The notes under the pieces are model-generated. The model ran no database searches. It had not been told where the DNA came from and saw only the letters and a program-made list of their open reading frames with translations. A stretch of 64,000 bases of DNA from Vibrio gelatinilyticus (GTDB taxonomy: Bacteria > Pseudomonadota > Gammaproteobacteria > Enterobacterales > Vibrionaceae). Below, in pieces: positions 8,929-17,696 of this stretch (the stretch's first letter is position 1; each line of letters starts with the position of its first letter). The stretch is taken from positions 47,033 to 111,032 of the forward strand of contig NZ_JAJNNZ010000002.1 in NCBI RefSeq assembly GCF_022836845.1. Reading direction: 5' to 3'. The translations under genes were made by a program, and so were the position numbers.

Positions 8929-9762
8929 ATGGAAAAGAAAACCTTACTAACGCACTGCAATGATGCGCCGGGACTCATCTCCAAGATCACCAATATCTGT
9001 TATAAGCATCAGTTAAATATCGTTCACAACAACGAGTATGTAGACAATGCCAGTGGTCACTTTTTTATGCGCACAGAGTTAGAAGGTTATTTTAATGATG
9101 CCACCTTCCTCGCCGATCTGGATCAGGCACTACCAAAGGGGACCAAGCGATCGTTGGTTGGTTCTTCTCGCAAACGCGTGGTAATTCTGGTCACGAAAGA
9201 AGCACACTGTTTAGGTGATATTCTGATGAAAAACTTTGACGGTAGCCTCAATGTGGAGATTGCCGCAGTCGTAGGTAACTATGATACCTTACAGTCGCTG
9301 ACACAGAAATTTGATATCCCTTATCACCATGTTTCGCATGTCGACTTAACTCGTGAAGAGCATGAAGCGAAAATGCTCGAAGCCATCGACCAATACGATG
9401 CTGACTACCTAGTGCTAGCGAAATACATGCGCGTATTAACCCCAGGTTTTGTCGAAAAGTACCATCATAAAATCATCAATATTCACCACAGCTTCCTGCC
9501 TGCTTTTATTGGTGCAAAACCATACCAGCAAGCGTTTGATCGAGGAGTAAAGATCATTGGAGCGACAGCGCACTTTGTGACAAACGACCTCGATGAAGGA
9601 CCTATTATCAAACAAGAAGTCATCCCCGTCGATCACAACTTTAGTGCAGCAGATATGGCCCAAGCAGGACGAGACGTAGAAAAGAATGTATTAAGTAAAG
9701 CGCTCAACAAAGTGATCAATGACCACGTGTTTGTATACGGCAATAAAACTGTCATTCTGTAA
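8929..9762 (+). CDS. purU: Formyltetrahydrofolate deformylase
   Basis: Hydrolyses 10-formyl-THF to formate and THF, feeding formate to purine synthesis and balancing the one-carbon pool in the cytoplasm. An N-terminal ACT domain (about residues 1-80, beginning KKTLLTHCNDAPGLISKI) precedes a formyltransferase-fold catalytic domain. In the latter, INIHHSFLPAF near 182-192 and LDEGPII near 221 hold the catalytic Asn-His and Asp. From ATG 8929 the protein is 277 residues, the family length, with GGAAG 8 bases upstream. Confidence 0.95.
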   Translation: MEKKTLLTHCNDAPGLISKITNICYKHQLNIVHNNEYVDNASGHFFMRTELEGYFNDATFLADLDQALPKGTKRSLVGSSRKRVVILVTKEAHCLGDILMKNFDGSLNVEIAAVVGNYDTLQSLTQKFDIPYHHVSHVDLTREEHEAKMLEAIDQYDADYLVLAKYMRVLTPGFVEKYHHKIINIHHSFLPAFIGAKPYQQAFDRGVKIIGATAHFVTNDLDEGPIIKQEVIPVDHNFSAADMAQAGRDVEKNVLSKALNKVINDHVFVYGNKTVIL

Positions 9763-9860
9763 TCAAGCACCATAGAAAAGAGCAGAGTCACTAGAGCCTG
9801 GATCACTAAACACATGCTACTAATCACATGTTGCCAAGCTCAAAGTGACTTTCGAGTTTG

Positions 9861-10460
9861 TTAATCGGCTTGTTCTGATTCCACAATGGTTTTCAACGAA
9901 TGTGGGTGAAGTTTAATACAGATACCCTGCCACTTAAACGCTACAGTCGGATTCGCTAGCCGCTCCCCTTCGCCTTTCGGGCTCGATAACTTCACTTTCA
10001 CACCTTGTGCTTTCGCCTTCTCAAGCTGGCTCTCAAGCTCTGGGAACTTAGTATACAAATCTAGCAAAAATGCGTCCGCAGTCTGTGCCTCCGATGGCAC
10101 CACAAACTCGACATGCTCCCAATCTTCAACCGGATGTGTTTTACCAATAGCTGGGTAAGGCAACTCTAAACACTCTATCGTCCAGCTGTGGGCTGCGATT
10201 GGGTTATCAAACTCCAGTACAATAATTGGGCGGCCATTAATTTGCGCCTCAGAGATCACTTTGCCATAGTCAAGCCATGCATGATGCGCAGCTTTTGCCA
10301 ACTCACCATCGTTGATACGCAGCGCAATGTGATCGGCTTGATAAGCCGATAAATCGATAGCTAATAGGCTGCATAAAGCCTGAATATTATCTAGAAAATC
10401 ATCGATTTCATTCAACATTGCAGAAGGCACTAGACCTTTTTCTATCAGGGTTTGTTGCAT
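9861..10460 (-). CDS. yecM: YecM-family VOC-fold protein
   Basis: A protein of the vicinal-oxygen-chelate fold with resemblance to E. coli YecM: the stretches ADHIALRINDGE, INGRPIIVLEFDNP, ELPYPA and the C-terminal SSPKGEGERLANPT all fit it. It is a putative metal-binding enzyme of unknown reaction. It is divergent from argS, which is also the E. coli arrangement. The start is uncertain: a TTG at 10493 would add 11 residues, but it has no ribosome binding site, so I prefer ATG 10460 (199 residues). No catalytic role can be inferred. Confidence 0.85.
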   Translation of the reverse strand: MQQTLIEKGLVPSAMLNEIDDFLDNIQALCSLLAIDLSAYQADHIALRINDGELAKAAHHAWLDYGKVISEAQINGRPIIVLEFDNPIAAHSWTIECLELPYPAIGKTHPVEDWEHVEFVVPSEAQTADAFLLDLYTKFPELESQLEKAKAQGVKVKLSSPKGEGERLANPTVAFKWQGICIKLHPHSLKTIVESEQAD

Positions 10461-10635
10461 TTTTTCGTGCTCACTTTGGTCATCAAACGCCAAATAGTAG
10501 CAGGATTAAGCTAGAATCAGAAAAAATACAAACTTTCCCACTAGGTGAGCGGCGCTAAAATTGCTATTATGTGCGCCAATTTACTAGATTAAATCCAATT
10601 CCAAGAATTGAAGCCAAGTTTTGAAGGAAATGCGT

Positions 10636-12369
10636 GTGAATATCCAAGCACTGATCAACGACAAAGTATCTCAGGCTCTCGAAGCCGCTGGCGCACCTGC
10701 AGGCAGTCCTGCAGCCGTTCGCCAATCTGCAAAAGCTCAGTTTGGTGACTATCAAGCCAACGGCGTTATGGGCGTTGCTAAGAAGTTGGGTACCAACCCA
10801 CGCGAGTTCGCACAAAAAGTTCTGGATGTATTGGACCTAGATGGAATCGCAAGCAAAACTGAAATTGCTGGTCCTGGCTTTATCAACATCTTCCTAAGTG
10901 AAGAGTTCTTAGCTAAGCAAGCAGACTTAGCATTGGCTGACAGCCGCCTTAGTGTTGCACCCCAAGCACAACAAACCATTGTTGCTGACTACTCTGCGCC
11001 AAACGTAGCTAAAGAAATGCACGTGGGTCACCTGCGTTCAACCATCATCGGTGATGCGGTTGTTCGTACTCTAGAGTTCCTGGGCCATAAGGTTGTTCGT
11101 GCAAACCACATCGGTGACTGGGGTACTCAGTTCGGTATGCTTATCGCAAACCTAGAGCGCGTTCAAAAAGAGTCTGGTGAAGTTTCAATGGAGCTTTCTG
11201 ACCTCGAAGCATTCTATCGCGAGTCAAAGAAACTGTACGATGAAGACGAAGAGTTCGCTGCTAAAGCTCGTAACTACGTAGTTAAGCTGCAAGGTGGCGA
11301 CGAGTTCTGCGCTGAAATGTGGAAAAAACTGGTGGATGTCACCATGATCCAAAACCAGCGCAACTACGACCGTTTAAACGTGTCACTGAAGCGTGAAGAT
11401 GTGATGGGTGAGAGCATGTACAACGATATGCTACCAGCCATTGTTACTGATCTTCAGGAAAAAGGCTTAGCGGTTGAAGATGACGGCGCGCAGGTCGTGT
11501 TCTTAGATGAGTACAAAAACAAAGATGGTGAGCCAATGGGCGTTATCATCCGTAAGCGCGATGGTGGTTTCTTATACACGACGACCGATATTGCGTGTGC
11601 TAAATACCGTTACGAGCAGTTAGGAGCCGATCGCGTACTTTACTTCATCGATTCACGTCAGCACCAACACCTGCAGCAAGCGTGGACTATCGTTCGCAAA
11701 GCAGGCTACGTGCCAGAATCAACAACGCTTGAGCACCATGCATTTGGTATGATGCTAGGTAAAGATGGTCGCCCATTTAAAACCCGTGCTGGCGGCACTG
11801 TTCGTCTTGCGGATCTTCTTGATGAAGCTCAGGAGCGTGCGTTCAAGCTCATCGACTCTAAGAACCCTGATTTAGCATCAGAAGAGAAGAAAAACATTGC
11901 AAATACTGTTGCAATGGCGGCTGTTAAATACGCAGATCTTTCAAAGCACCGTACCACTGATTACGTCTTCGACTGGGATAACATGTTGGCATTTGAAGGC
12001 AACACTGCGCCGTACATGCAGTACGCATACACTCGGGTCGCGTCTGTATTTGCTAAAGCGGATCTGTCTATTGATGACCTTACTGGACCAATCATCATTA
12101 GTGAAGACAAAGAAAAAGCACTCGCAAGCAAGTTACTGCAATTTGAAGAAGCGGTTGAATCCGTTGCTCGTGAAGGCCAACCTCACATCATGTGTAGCTA
12201 CCTGTTTGAATTGGCTGGATTGTTCTCTAGTTTCTATGAAGCATGTCCAATCTTGGTTGCAGAGCAAGAAAGCACTAAACAAAGTCGCCTCAAGCTTGCT
12301 GGCCTGACAGCTAAAACCATCAAGCAAGGCCTATCTTTGCTTGGTATTGAAACGCTAGAGCGCATGTAA
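10636..12369 (+). CDS. argS: Arginyl-tRNA synthetase
   Basis: A class I aminoacyl-tRNA synthetase that charges tRNA-Arg. The ArgRS N-terminal domain is followed by the HIGH-like motif HVGH in [12 protein letters not shown] near residues 128-131. The DALR anticodon-binding region ends the protein with the family signature of a C-terminal ...LERM. As in most ArgRSs no canonical KMSKS is obvious. GTG 10636 gives 577 residues and has AAGGA 7 bases upstream. The in-frame TTG and ATG a few codons earlier overlap that ribosome binding site and are unlikely. An independent terminator follows. Confidence 0.97.
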   Translation: MNIQALINDKVSQALEAAGAPAGSPAAVRQSAKAQFGDYQANGVMGVAKKLGTNPREFAQKVLDVLDLDGIASKTEIAGPGFINIFLSEEFLAKQADLALADSRLSVAPQAQQTIVADYSAPNVAKEMHVGHLRSTIIGDAVVRTLEFLGHKVVRANHIGDWGTQFGMLIANLERVQKESGEVSMELSDLEAFYRESKKLYDEDEEFAAKARNYVVKLQGGDEFCAEMWKKLVDVTMIQNQRNYDRLNVSLKREDVMGESMYNDMLPAIVTDLQEKGLAVEDDGAQVVFLDEYKNKDGEPMGVIIRKRDGGFLYTTTDIACAKYRYEQLGADRVLYFIDSRQHQHLQQAWTIVRKAGYVPESTTLEHHAFGMMLGKDGRPFKTRAGGTVRLADLLDEAQERAFKLIDSKNPDLASEEKKNIANTVAMAAVKYADLSKHRTTDYVFDWDNMLAFEGNTAPYMQYAYTRVASVFAKADLSIDDLTGPIIISEDKEKALASKLLQFEEAVESVAREGQPHIMCSYLFELAGLFSSFYEACPILVAEQESTKQSRLKLAGLTAKTIKQGLSLLGIETLERM

Positions 12370-12388
12370 TCATTACCTATGATTGAAG

Positions 12389-12424
12389 AAAAGGCGATTT
12401 GCGATAGCAACTCGCCTTTTTTAT
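12389..12424 (+). terminator. Terminator of argS
   Basis: The stem AAAAGGCGA / TCGCCTTTT (12389-12397 with 12412-12420) is extended inside by TTGC/GCAA and followed by T residues. Confidence 0.8.
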
Positions 12425-12460
12425 TCTTTGCTCAATAGACCTGCTAACAAGGTATTTAAC

Positions 12461-12889
12461 ATGACATTTGAACTCCACCCTCAACTCGAAAAAGATACAA
12501 CCCTCATTGGCGAATTTCCGTTGTCTTTGGTGTTATTGCACCGAGACGACTCAGTACCTTGGGTCATTTTAGTCCCTAAAAAAGCAAACCTTACTGAACT
12601 GCATCACCTACCAATGAACGAGCAACAGCAATTTCTCATTGAGTCAGAAGTTGTCAATCAGGCGCTCGAGTCATTATTTACGCCAGATAAGCTCAACTTT
12701 GGGGCGTTGGGCAATATGGTCCCGCAGCTTCATGTTCACCACATCGCGCGCTTTAAAACTGATTTGGCGTGGCCAGGACCGCTGTGGGGAAGCACTAAAG
12801 GTGAATACCGAGCACCGTCTATTCAACAGGACTTAGCACAGTGCATTTCAACTCAATTGAGTGAGTCCCCCTTGTTTGTTGCTAGGTAG
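12461..12889 (+). CDS. HIT-domain protein
   Basis: A 142-residue protein of the histidine triad superfamily, nucleotide hydrolases and transferases of the cytoplasm. The triad region reads PQLHVHHIARF near residues 87-97, that is Q-x-H-x-H, with Gln in place of the first His, as in one branch of the family. The start at 12461 has AACAAGG 8 bases upstream; an upstream extension would run through the argS terminator. The substrate is not evident. The gene lies alone between argS and the feo terminator. Confidence 0.85.
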   Translation: MTFELHPQLEKDTTLIGEFPLSLVLLHRDDSVPWVILVPKKANLTELHHLPMNEQQQFLIESEVVNQALESLFTPDKLNFGALGNMVPQLHVHHIARFKTDLAWPGPLWGSTKGEYRAPSIQQDLAQCISTQLSESPLFVAR

Positions 12890-12893
12890 ACGC

Positions 12894-12920
12894 AAAAAAG
12901 CGGAGCCCATTGCGCTCCGC
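12894..12920 (-). terminator. Terminator of feoABC
   Basis: The stem GCGGAGC / GCTCCGC (12900-12906 with 12914-12920) is followed on the minus strand by a run of six T. It lies 19 bases past the feoC stop. Confidence 0.85.
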
Positions 12921-12938
12921 TAAATCTTGAACAACAGC

Positions 12939-13169
12939 TTACATAATCACTTTAAGCGACAACGCGCCACTTTGATTGAGGTGATAACGTACACGCAATA
13001 GCGCCTGTGTTTTAGTGCGATCTTCTGTACGTGTCAACACTCCTTTTTTTATCCAAACAGTCAACATAGCATCGACACCGTCTTCACTTAGCGCAAACCT
13101 CTCAGCGAGGGACTGCCGAGTTATTCCCGGGGTTTCTACAATAGCTTGTTTGAGATCAGACAATATCAT
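12939..13169 (-). CDS. feoC: FeoC-like ferrous iron transport accessory protein
   Basis: A 76-residue winged-helix protein ending the feoABC operon. It starts MILSDLKQAIVETPGITRQSLAERF and overlaps the feoB stop by 4 bases, implying translational coupling. Enterobacterial FeoC carries a cluster of cysteines that can bind Fe-S. This one has no cysteine at all, as I recall for Vibrio FeoC, which acts through contact with FeoB rather than as an iron-sulphur regulator. The function is inferred from position and fold. Confidence 0.88.
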   Translation of the reverse strand: MILSDLKQAIVETPGITRQSLAERFALSEDGVDAMLTVWIKKGVLTRTEDRTKTQALLRVRYHLNQSGALSLKVIM

Positions 13170-15433
13170 GCGATCTGAACGTCTAATTGCTGCTTAAGGC
13201 CTTCGCGTTTAAGCAAACGAGCGATGACTAGCATCAACAATAGTATACCGGTGATCCATAGTGCGCTTTGTGTCGGATGCAAAGCAAAGTGCGTAACTTG
13301 ATAGTAGAGCGCCGCTGACGCGTAGGCTAAGCCCATGGTCCATGCCGCGATAAAGCGCGCATACTTTTGACCAAACTCGCGAACATAAGCACCCATTGCG
13401 GCGACACACGGCGTATACAGTAAAATGAAAATCAAGTACGCAAACGCCGCATTTCCTGTCACAAAGTGTGCTTTCAAGTTGGCAAAGATAGAACCATCGA
13501 CCTCTTGCTCCTCAGCCACAGAATTTGCGTCGCTCAAATCACCGACATCAACACCAAGGGGATCTGAATAACTTAGGCTCGACAAATTATCAGGTATTGT
13601 GGCCCATGCCTCTTTTAAGCTTACAAGCAGATCATATCCACTTTCCTCTGCATCTGCTGAGGTATATAAGCTATTCAATGTTCCTACCACTGCTTCTTTT
13701 GCGAAAATCCCAGTAATAATACCGACCGTCGCTGGCCAATTATCCTCTTGAACACCGATTGGCTCAAAGATAGGCGTGACCACTTGAGCCGCTTTTGATA
13801 GCACAGAGTTTTCACTGTCTTCATTACCAAATGAACCATCAGTACCCATTGAATTCAAAAAGCTAAGAATAGCGACAACCACAACGATAGTTTTACCTGC
13901 TCCCAATACAAATCTGTTAAGTTTTTGCCAGGTTTTGATTAGCACATTTTGCATGGTTGGAATTTCATAATCAGGCATTTCCATAACGAAGCTGTCGCTT
14001 TTCCCTGGGTAGATGGTTTTTTTCAATACCCACCCCGTAAACACGGCGGCTACAATACCCAAAAGGTAAAGTGCAAAGACAATATTTTGACCGCTTTGCG
14101 GAAAGAAAGCCGCAGCAAAAAGGGCGTACACTGGGAGACGAGCCCCGCATGACATAAACGGAGCCATAGACGCGGCCAATTTACGCTCGCGCTCTTGATC
14201 TAACGTTCGCGTTGCCATGATTGAAGGTACGTTACAGCCAAACCCTAACACCAATGGCACGAAGGCTTTACCCGGTAATCCAATCTTTTGCATCACTTTA
14301 TCCAGAACAAACGCAGCTCGAGACATATAACCTGAACTTTCTAATACCGCTAGAAATAGATACAGACAGGCAATGACCGGGATAAAAGTTGCCACAGTTT
14401 GGATACCACCACCAATACCATCAGCTAATACGGTCACTAACCAAACCGGCAGAGCACCATCGAGAAGGTGATGACCACCATCCACCAAAAGGGCGCCAAC
14501 ACTGATGTCAAAAAAGTCAATAAAGGCGCTGCCAATGTTAATAGAGAACATAAACATCAGGTACATGACCACAAAGAAGAAAGGCACGCCAATCCATTTA
14601 TTGAGTATTACCCCATCGATGTGCTCGGTAATACTGCGGCTGAGTTTGCCCTCGCTTCGACGCAGGCGTTTACACAATTCATGAAGATAAGTGTATTTTG
14701 TATCAGCGACTTGCAAGTCAATGTCGACGCCGCAGGCACTAGCCCGCTGCGCAACAACCGTTCGTGCGCTTTGTGATAGAGTATTGAGCACCATCACATC
14801 GTTTTCGAGTGCTCGAATCGCCAAAGCACGTGGAGCCACAGACCCATCGACAAATATTGACATCAATTCAGCAATGGCGCTTTCAAACTCAACACCATAA
14901 TCTAACGGCAACGCTTCTAGGTTGACCCCTTGATCCAGAAGTTTGTGTAATTTTTCTTTAAACAAAGCGACCTGTTGCTTGTTTGTGGCTGAAAGGCAGA
15001 ACACGGGGCATCCCAACGCTTTTTCTAAACCTTTTACGTCAAGCTGAACTCGTTCACGCTTAAGCGCATCCATTTTATTCAGTACAACCACCATAGGTCG
15101 GCCAAGTTCACGCAGTTGCAACGTCATGTATAGACCACGTTCTAAACTGGTTGCGTCCACCACATTGATCAATAGATCTGCAGGGTGCGTTAGTACCGCT
15201 CTTGATGCAATAGACTCATCAATACTGTTGCTATCATTGCCACTATCTAGTGCGTAGATACCTGGTAAGTCGGTTAGCAGAAACTCATCTCCTGACTGGT
15301 GATAGCGGCCTGTCTTTTTTTCAACCGTCACTCCGGCCCAGTTTCCAACTTGTTGCTTAGCGCCCGTTAAGCCATTAAAAAGTGTTGTTTTGCCGCTATT
15401 AGGGTTACCGACTGTTAAAAGGGTATAACTCAT
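13166..15433 (-). CDS. feoB: Ferrous iron transport protein B
   Basis: The inner-membrane Fe(II) importer, 755 residues. An N-terminal G domain (P-loop GNPNSGKTT at 9-17, LTDLPGIYAL, LNKMDAL) and a helical linker lead into a polytopic membrane region. That region has the paired gate motifs GCNVPSIMATR and SCGARLPVYAL, and further helices up to the C-terminus. It overlaps feoA upstream and feoC downstream by 4 bases each (ATGA type), so the operon is tightly coupled. Confidence 0.97.
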   Translation of the reverse strand: MSYTLLTVGNPNSGKTTLFNGLTGAKQQVGNWAGVTVEKKTGRYHQSGDEFLLTDLPGIYALDSGNDSNSIDESIASRAVLTHPADLLINVVDATSLERGLYMTLQLRELGRPMVVVLNKMDALKRERVQLDVKGLEKALGCPVFCLSATNKQQVALFKEKLHKLLDQGVNLEALPLDYGVEFESAIAELMSIFVDGSVAPRALAIRALENDVMVLNTLSQSARTVVAQRASACGVDIDLQVADTKYTYLHELCKRLRRSEGKLSRSITEHIDGVILNKWIGVPFFFVVMYLMFMFSINIGSAFIDFFDISVGALLVDGGHHLLDGALPVWLVTVLADGIGGGIQTVATFIPVIACLYLFLAVLESSGYMSRAAFVLDKVMQKIGLPGKAFVPLVLGFGCNVPSIMATRTLDQERERKLAASMAPFMSCGARLPVYALFAAAFFPQSGQNIVFALYLLGIVAAVFTGWVLKKTIYPGKSDSFVMEMPDYEIPTMQNVLIKTWQKLNRFVLGAGKTIVVVVAILSFLNSMGTDGSFGNEDSENSVLSKAAQVVTPIFEPIGVQEDNWPATVGIITGIFAKEAVVGTLNSLYTSADAEESGYDLLVSLKEAWATIPDNLSSLSYSDPLGVDVGDLSDANSVAEEQEVDGSIFANLKAHFVTGNAAFAYLIFILLYTPCVAAMGAYVREFGQKYARFIAAWTMGLAYASAALYYQVTHFALHPTQSALWITGILLLMLVIARLLKREGLKQQLDVQIA

Positions 15434-15660
15434 TGTTGCAACTCCACTTCTATATCGTTAGCGATTGTTTCTCGTACGGCTAAGGAGACACCGCGAACTT
15501 CAAGTTGAAGTGGGTCGCCCATAGGGGCGCGTCGAATGACAGTCACAGGGGTATTTGGTAGTACACCCATCACCATAAGTTTCTTACGAACTTCATTTGA
15601 TAGACCAGACATTTTGGCCACTCTTGCTGTTTGACCTGCCGTTAATTCCGATAGTTTCAT
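15430..15660 (-). CDS. feoA: Ferrous iron transport protein A
   Basis: A 76-residue cytoplasmic SH3-like protein required for FeoB function. Family features are KLSELTAGQTARVAKM at the start and the RRAPMGDPLQLEVRGVSLAVR segment near residues 43-65. It is first in the feoABC operon and is preceded by a Fur-like box 29 bases upstream of the start. Confidence 0.96.
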   Translation of the reverse strand: MKLSELTAGQTARVAKMSGLSNEVRKKLMVMGVLPNTPVTVIRRAPMGDPLQLEVRGVSLAVRETIANDIEVELQQ

Positions 15661-15688
15661 CGCTGAACACCCATATATTACAATTGGT

Positions 15689-15707
15689 AATGAGAAGGAT
15701 TTGCATT
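15689..15707. promoter_or_regulatory. Putative Fur box of feoABC
   Basis: AATGAGAAGGATTTGCATT is a 19-base imperfect palindrome. It differs at two fixed positions from the remembered Vibrio Fur consensus AATGANAATNATTNTCATT. Iron-bound Fur would repress feoA from here. Confidence 0.7.
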
Positions 15708-15743
15708 AACACCAATAATAAGCCGCAAATATACTTTGTTACA

Positions 15744-15757
15744 TTGTGCTAAATCAA
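15744..15757 (-). promoter_or_regulatory. Possible FNR site upstream of feoA
   Basis: The minus strand reads TTGATTTAGCACAA, matching 8 of 10 fixed bases of TTGATNNNNATCAA. FNR activation of feo under anoxia is known in E. coli; here it is inference from one imperfect site. Confidence 0.35.
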
Positions 15758-15878
15758 TATTTATCGGAAGTAAGCCGGTAAATTTCGTCAAAACTATTCC
15801 GTCAAAATCGTTAAAACACTACGCAGAGACATTGATCCTTTAAAATACTGAGCAAAAAAACACTCCGAAAAAAAATGT

Positions 15879-15905
15879 AAAATCATAAAAATCATAAAAA
15901 TCATA
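15879..15905. repeat. Three tandem 9-base repeats upstream of the small RNA
   Basis: AAAATCATA occurs three times head to tail with no mismatch. The repeats are AT-rich and lie about 120-150 bases upstream of the TfoR-like small RNA body. They may be a regulator binding array or curved DNA. Confidence 0.6.
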
Positions 15906-15937
15906 AAGATAACTACTAAGGGAAAGTTTGTCGTAAT

Positions 15938-15955
15938 CGTCATATAATTATGACG
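15938..15955. promoter_or_regulatory. Perfect inverted repeat upstream of tfoR
   Basis: CGTCATA-TAAT-TATGACG, 7-base arms, followed on the plus strand by eight T. It shares the core TCATA with the tandem repeats at 15879-15905. It could be an operator (TfoS is a candidate ligand) or, less likely, a weak terminator on the plus strand. Confidence 0.5.
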
Positions 15956-16024
15956 TTTTTTTTATAAGTAAATTAAGTCTGTCTCGTTATAGTGAATACC
16001 AACAAAGCAAATGCTCTTGTTATT

Positions 16025-16126
16025 TGAATTCCAGAGGTGGTGTGATACCACACCACTCCGGCAGCAAGCGAAGGTGTCATTGACACCCGTGGTATGGTCC
16101 CCCGGCCATACCGCGAATTTTTTTTT
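16025..16126 (+). ncRNA. tfoR: TfoR-like small RNA with three hairpins and a terminator
   Basis: A stretch of about 100 bases with no plausible protein but three stable hairpins. The first is GTGGTGTG / CACACCAC (16037-16056). The second is GGTGTC / GACACC (16073-16087). The third is a 10-base terminator stem 16088-16115 followed by nine T. It lies next to feoA, and tfoS is nearby. I recall V. cholerae TfoR, a roughly 100-base chitin-induced RNA that activates tfoX translation, as encoded between feoA and tfoS. The 5' end is uncertain: a -10-like TGTTAT at 16018 suggests about 16025-16030, and TATAGT at 15988 would give a longer form. Confidence 0.65.
16088..16126 (+). terminator. Intrinsic terminator of the TfoR-like RNA
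   Basis: The stem CGTGGTATGG / CCATACCGCG (one G-T pair), an 8-base C-rich loop, and a T9 tract from 16118. Confidence 0.9.
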
Positions 16127-16263
16127 CCTTTTCCTCACTATCTACCCAATTAACTATCACCAATTTTTGACCTACAACGGAAACTTCCTGTCTTTGTCTT
16201 GAGCCTAATTCCTATCAACTGTTAGTATTTCTATATAAGGAATTGAAAATGGTTTGATGGACG

Positions 16264-16998
16264 ATGAAATTAAACGGTGATGTTGGAGAGAGTTTTGGCC
16301 ACTGGAAAATGGGTAACGATGAAGCATTAATGCCTTTTCTTCAGATGGCGAATATTGCATGCGGCTTCCATGCTGCAGACCCTGATACCATAATGCACAC
16401 ACTGCAACTTGCTAAGCGCTATCAGGTGACTGTTGGCGCTCATCCTAGTTACCATGACCAAATTGGCTTTGGTCGACGATCTATCCCCCATTCTAATGAG
16501 CAGATCACTAACCTAATCCTATATCAGGTTGGCGCGCTACAGGCTCTAGCACACAGCCAGGGTATGCAGGTTCAATACATTAAGCCTCACGGTGCTCTTT
16601 ACAATGACATGATGAATTCGGCCCATACAATGCAAGCGGTCTTTGCCGCCGCCCATAACCTGAACCTTCCGGTCATGCTATTGGCGACCGCTCAACAAGA
16701 ACAACACTTAACTCTCGCCAAGCAATACAATATCTCTCTTATTTTTGAAGCGTTTGCGGACAGACGCTACACCGTTGACGGTACTCTCACGAATCGAGGC
16801 ATCGATGGCGCTTTATTGACGACGACGGAATCAATCCTTAGTCAAGCTAAGTCAATCATACAAGGTAAGCAGGTACTTACACACTCAGGGGAATGGTTAT
16901 CCATCAAAGCGGACACTCTGTGTGTTCATGGTGATAGCCCTCACTCAATTGAAGTAGCAAAGCATATCCGTGAAGTCATAGAACAAGAGGAGGATTAA
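16264..16998 (+). CDS. pxpA: 5-oxoprolinase subunit PxpA (LamB/YcsF family)
   Basis: One of three proteins that together hydrolyse 5-oxoproline (pyroglutamate) to glutamate with ATP. The 244-residue product starts MKLNGDVGESFGHWKMGND and carries the family stretches ACGFHAADPDTI, GAHPSYHDQIGFGRR and YIKPHGALYNDM, all rich in putative metal or substrate residues. The stop codon overlaps the ATG of pxpB (TAATG). No strong ribosome binding site is seen before the ATG, although AAGGA lies about 25 bases upstream. A 137-base leader separates it from the small RNA terminator. Confidence 0.93.
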   Translation: MKLNGDVGESFGHWKMGNDEALMPFLQMANIACGFHAADPDTIMHTLQLAKRYQVTVGAHPSYHDQIGFGRRSIPHSNEQITNLILYQVGALQALAHSQGMQVQYIKPHGALYNDMMNSAHTMQAVFAAAHNLNLPVMLLATAQQEQHLTLAKQYNISLIFEAFADRRYTVDGTLTNRGIDGALLTTTESILSQAKSIIQGKQVLTHSGEWLSIKADTLCVHGDSPHSIEVAKHIREVIEQEED

Positions 16999-17696
16999 TG
17001 CCTGATTCGATAGCCGTTGTCCCTGTGAGTGAATCTGCGCTTATCATCTATTTTGACGACCACATCGACTTAAAGTGGCCCGCTATCATCAAATCGTATC
17101 AGCGGTTTTTACAGGCTCAATTCACCGACAGTATTCGAGATTGCGTCGCATCCTACACGTCATTATTGGTTGATTACCACCCCTTGAAGACCGGCTTTGA
17201 ACAGATTAAACAGGCTGTGCTTAATTTTGATGCCGAAAAAGCCCAGCTAGATTACGAAGGAAAATTGCATCGCCTGCCTGTCTGCTACCATGAAAGCGTC
17301 GCTCCTGATTTGAACAACGTTGCCAAACTTCACCAGCTAACCACAGATCAAGTGATTGATATACATAGTAAAAAAACCTATACCGTCTGTGCTGTAGGGT
17401 TCGCACCTGGCTTTGCATTTCTCGCCCAAGTCGATGGACTTATCGCCACGCCTCGCCATGCAACACCTCGAAAAAAAATACCGGTAGGAAGTGTTGGCAT
17501 CGCGGACAGTCAAACGGCGGTCTATCCACTTGAAACACCCGGTGGATGGCAGATCATTGGCAATTGCCCTATCGAGCTGTACAACAAAAACTCCCCTGAA
17601 AATAGTCTGCTTCAAATTGGCGATAGAGTGCAGTTTTTTGCCATTCACTTAAATGAATACCAATCGATGGGAGGGCGCCAATGCATGGTTTGGTAG
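16998..17696 (+). CDS. pxpB: 5-oxoprolinase subunit PxpB (KipI family)
   Basis: The 232-residue KipI-like subunit of the 5-oxoprolinase complex. It was named first for the B. subtilis inhibitor of kinase KinA but acts in the enzyme in most bacteria. Recognisable blocks are AVGFAPGFAFLAQVDG near residues 131-146, the basic ATPRKKIPVGSVGIAD near 154-169, and TPGGWQIIGNCP near 180-191. It overlaps pxpA by 1 base and pxpC by 16, so the three are translated together. Confidence 0.92.
   Translation: MPDSIAVVPVSESALIIYFDDHIDLKWPAIIKSYQRFLQAQFTDSIRDCVASYTSLLVDYHPLKTGFEQIKQAVLNFDAEKAQLDYEGKLHRLPVCYHESVAPDLNNVAKLHQLTTDQVIDIHSKKTYTVCAVGFAPGFAFLAQVDGLIATPRHATPRKKIPVGSVGIADSQTAVYPLETPGGWQIIGNCPIELYNKNSPENSLLQIGDRVQFFAIHLNEYQSMGGRQCMVW

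Noticed and set aside
16011..16202. 63-residue plus-strand frame over the small RNA region
   Set aside because: It runs through three hairpins and a terminator with a T9 tract, and the peptide has no recognisable character. An RNA gene explains the stretch better.
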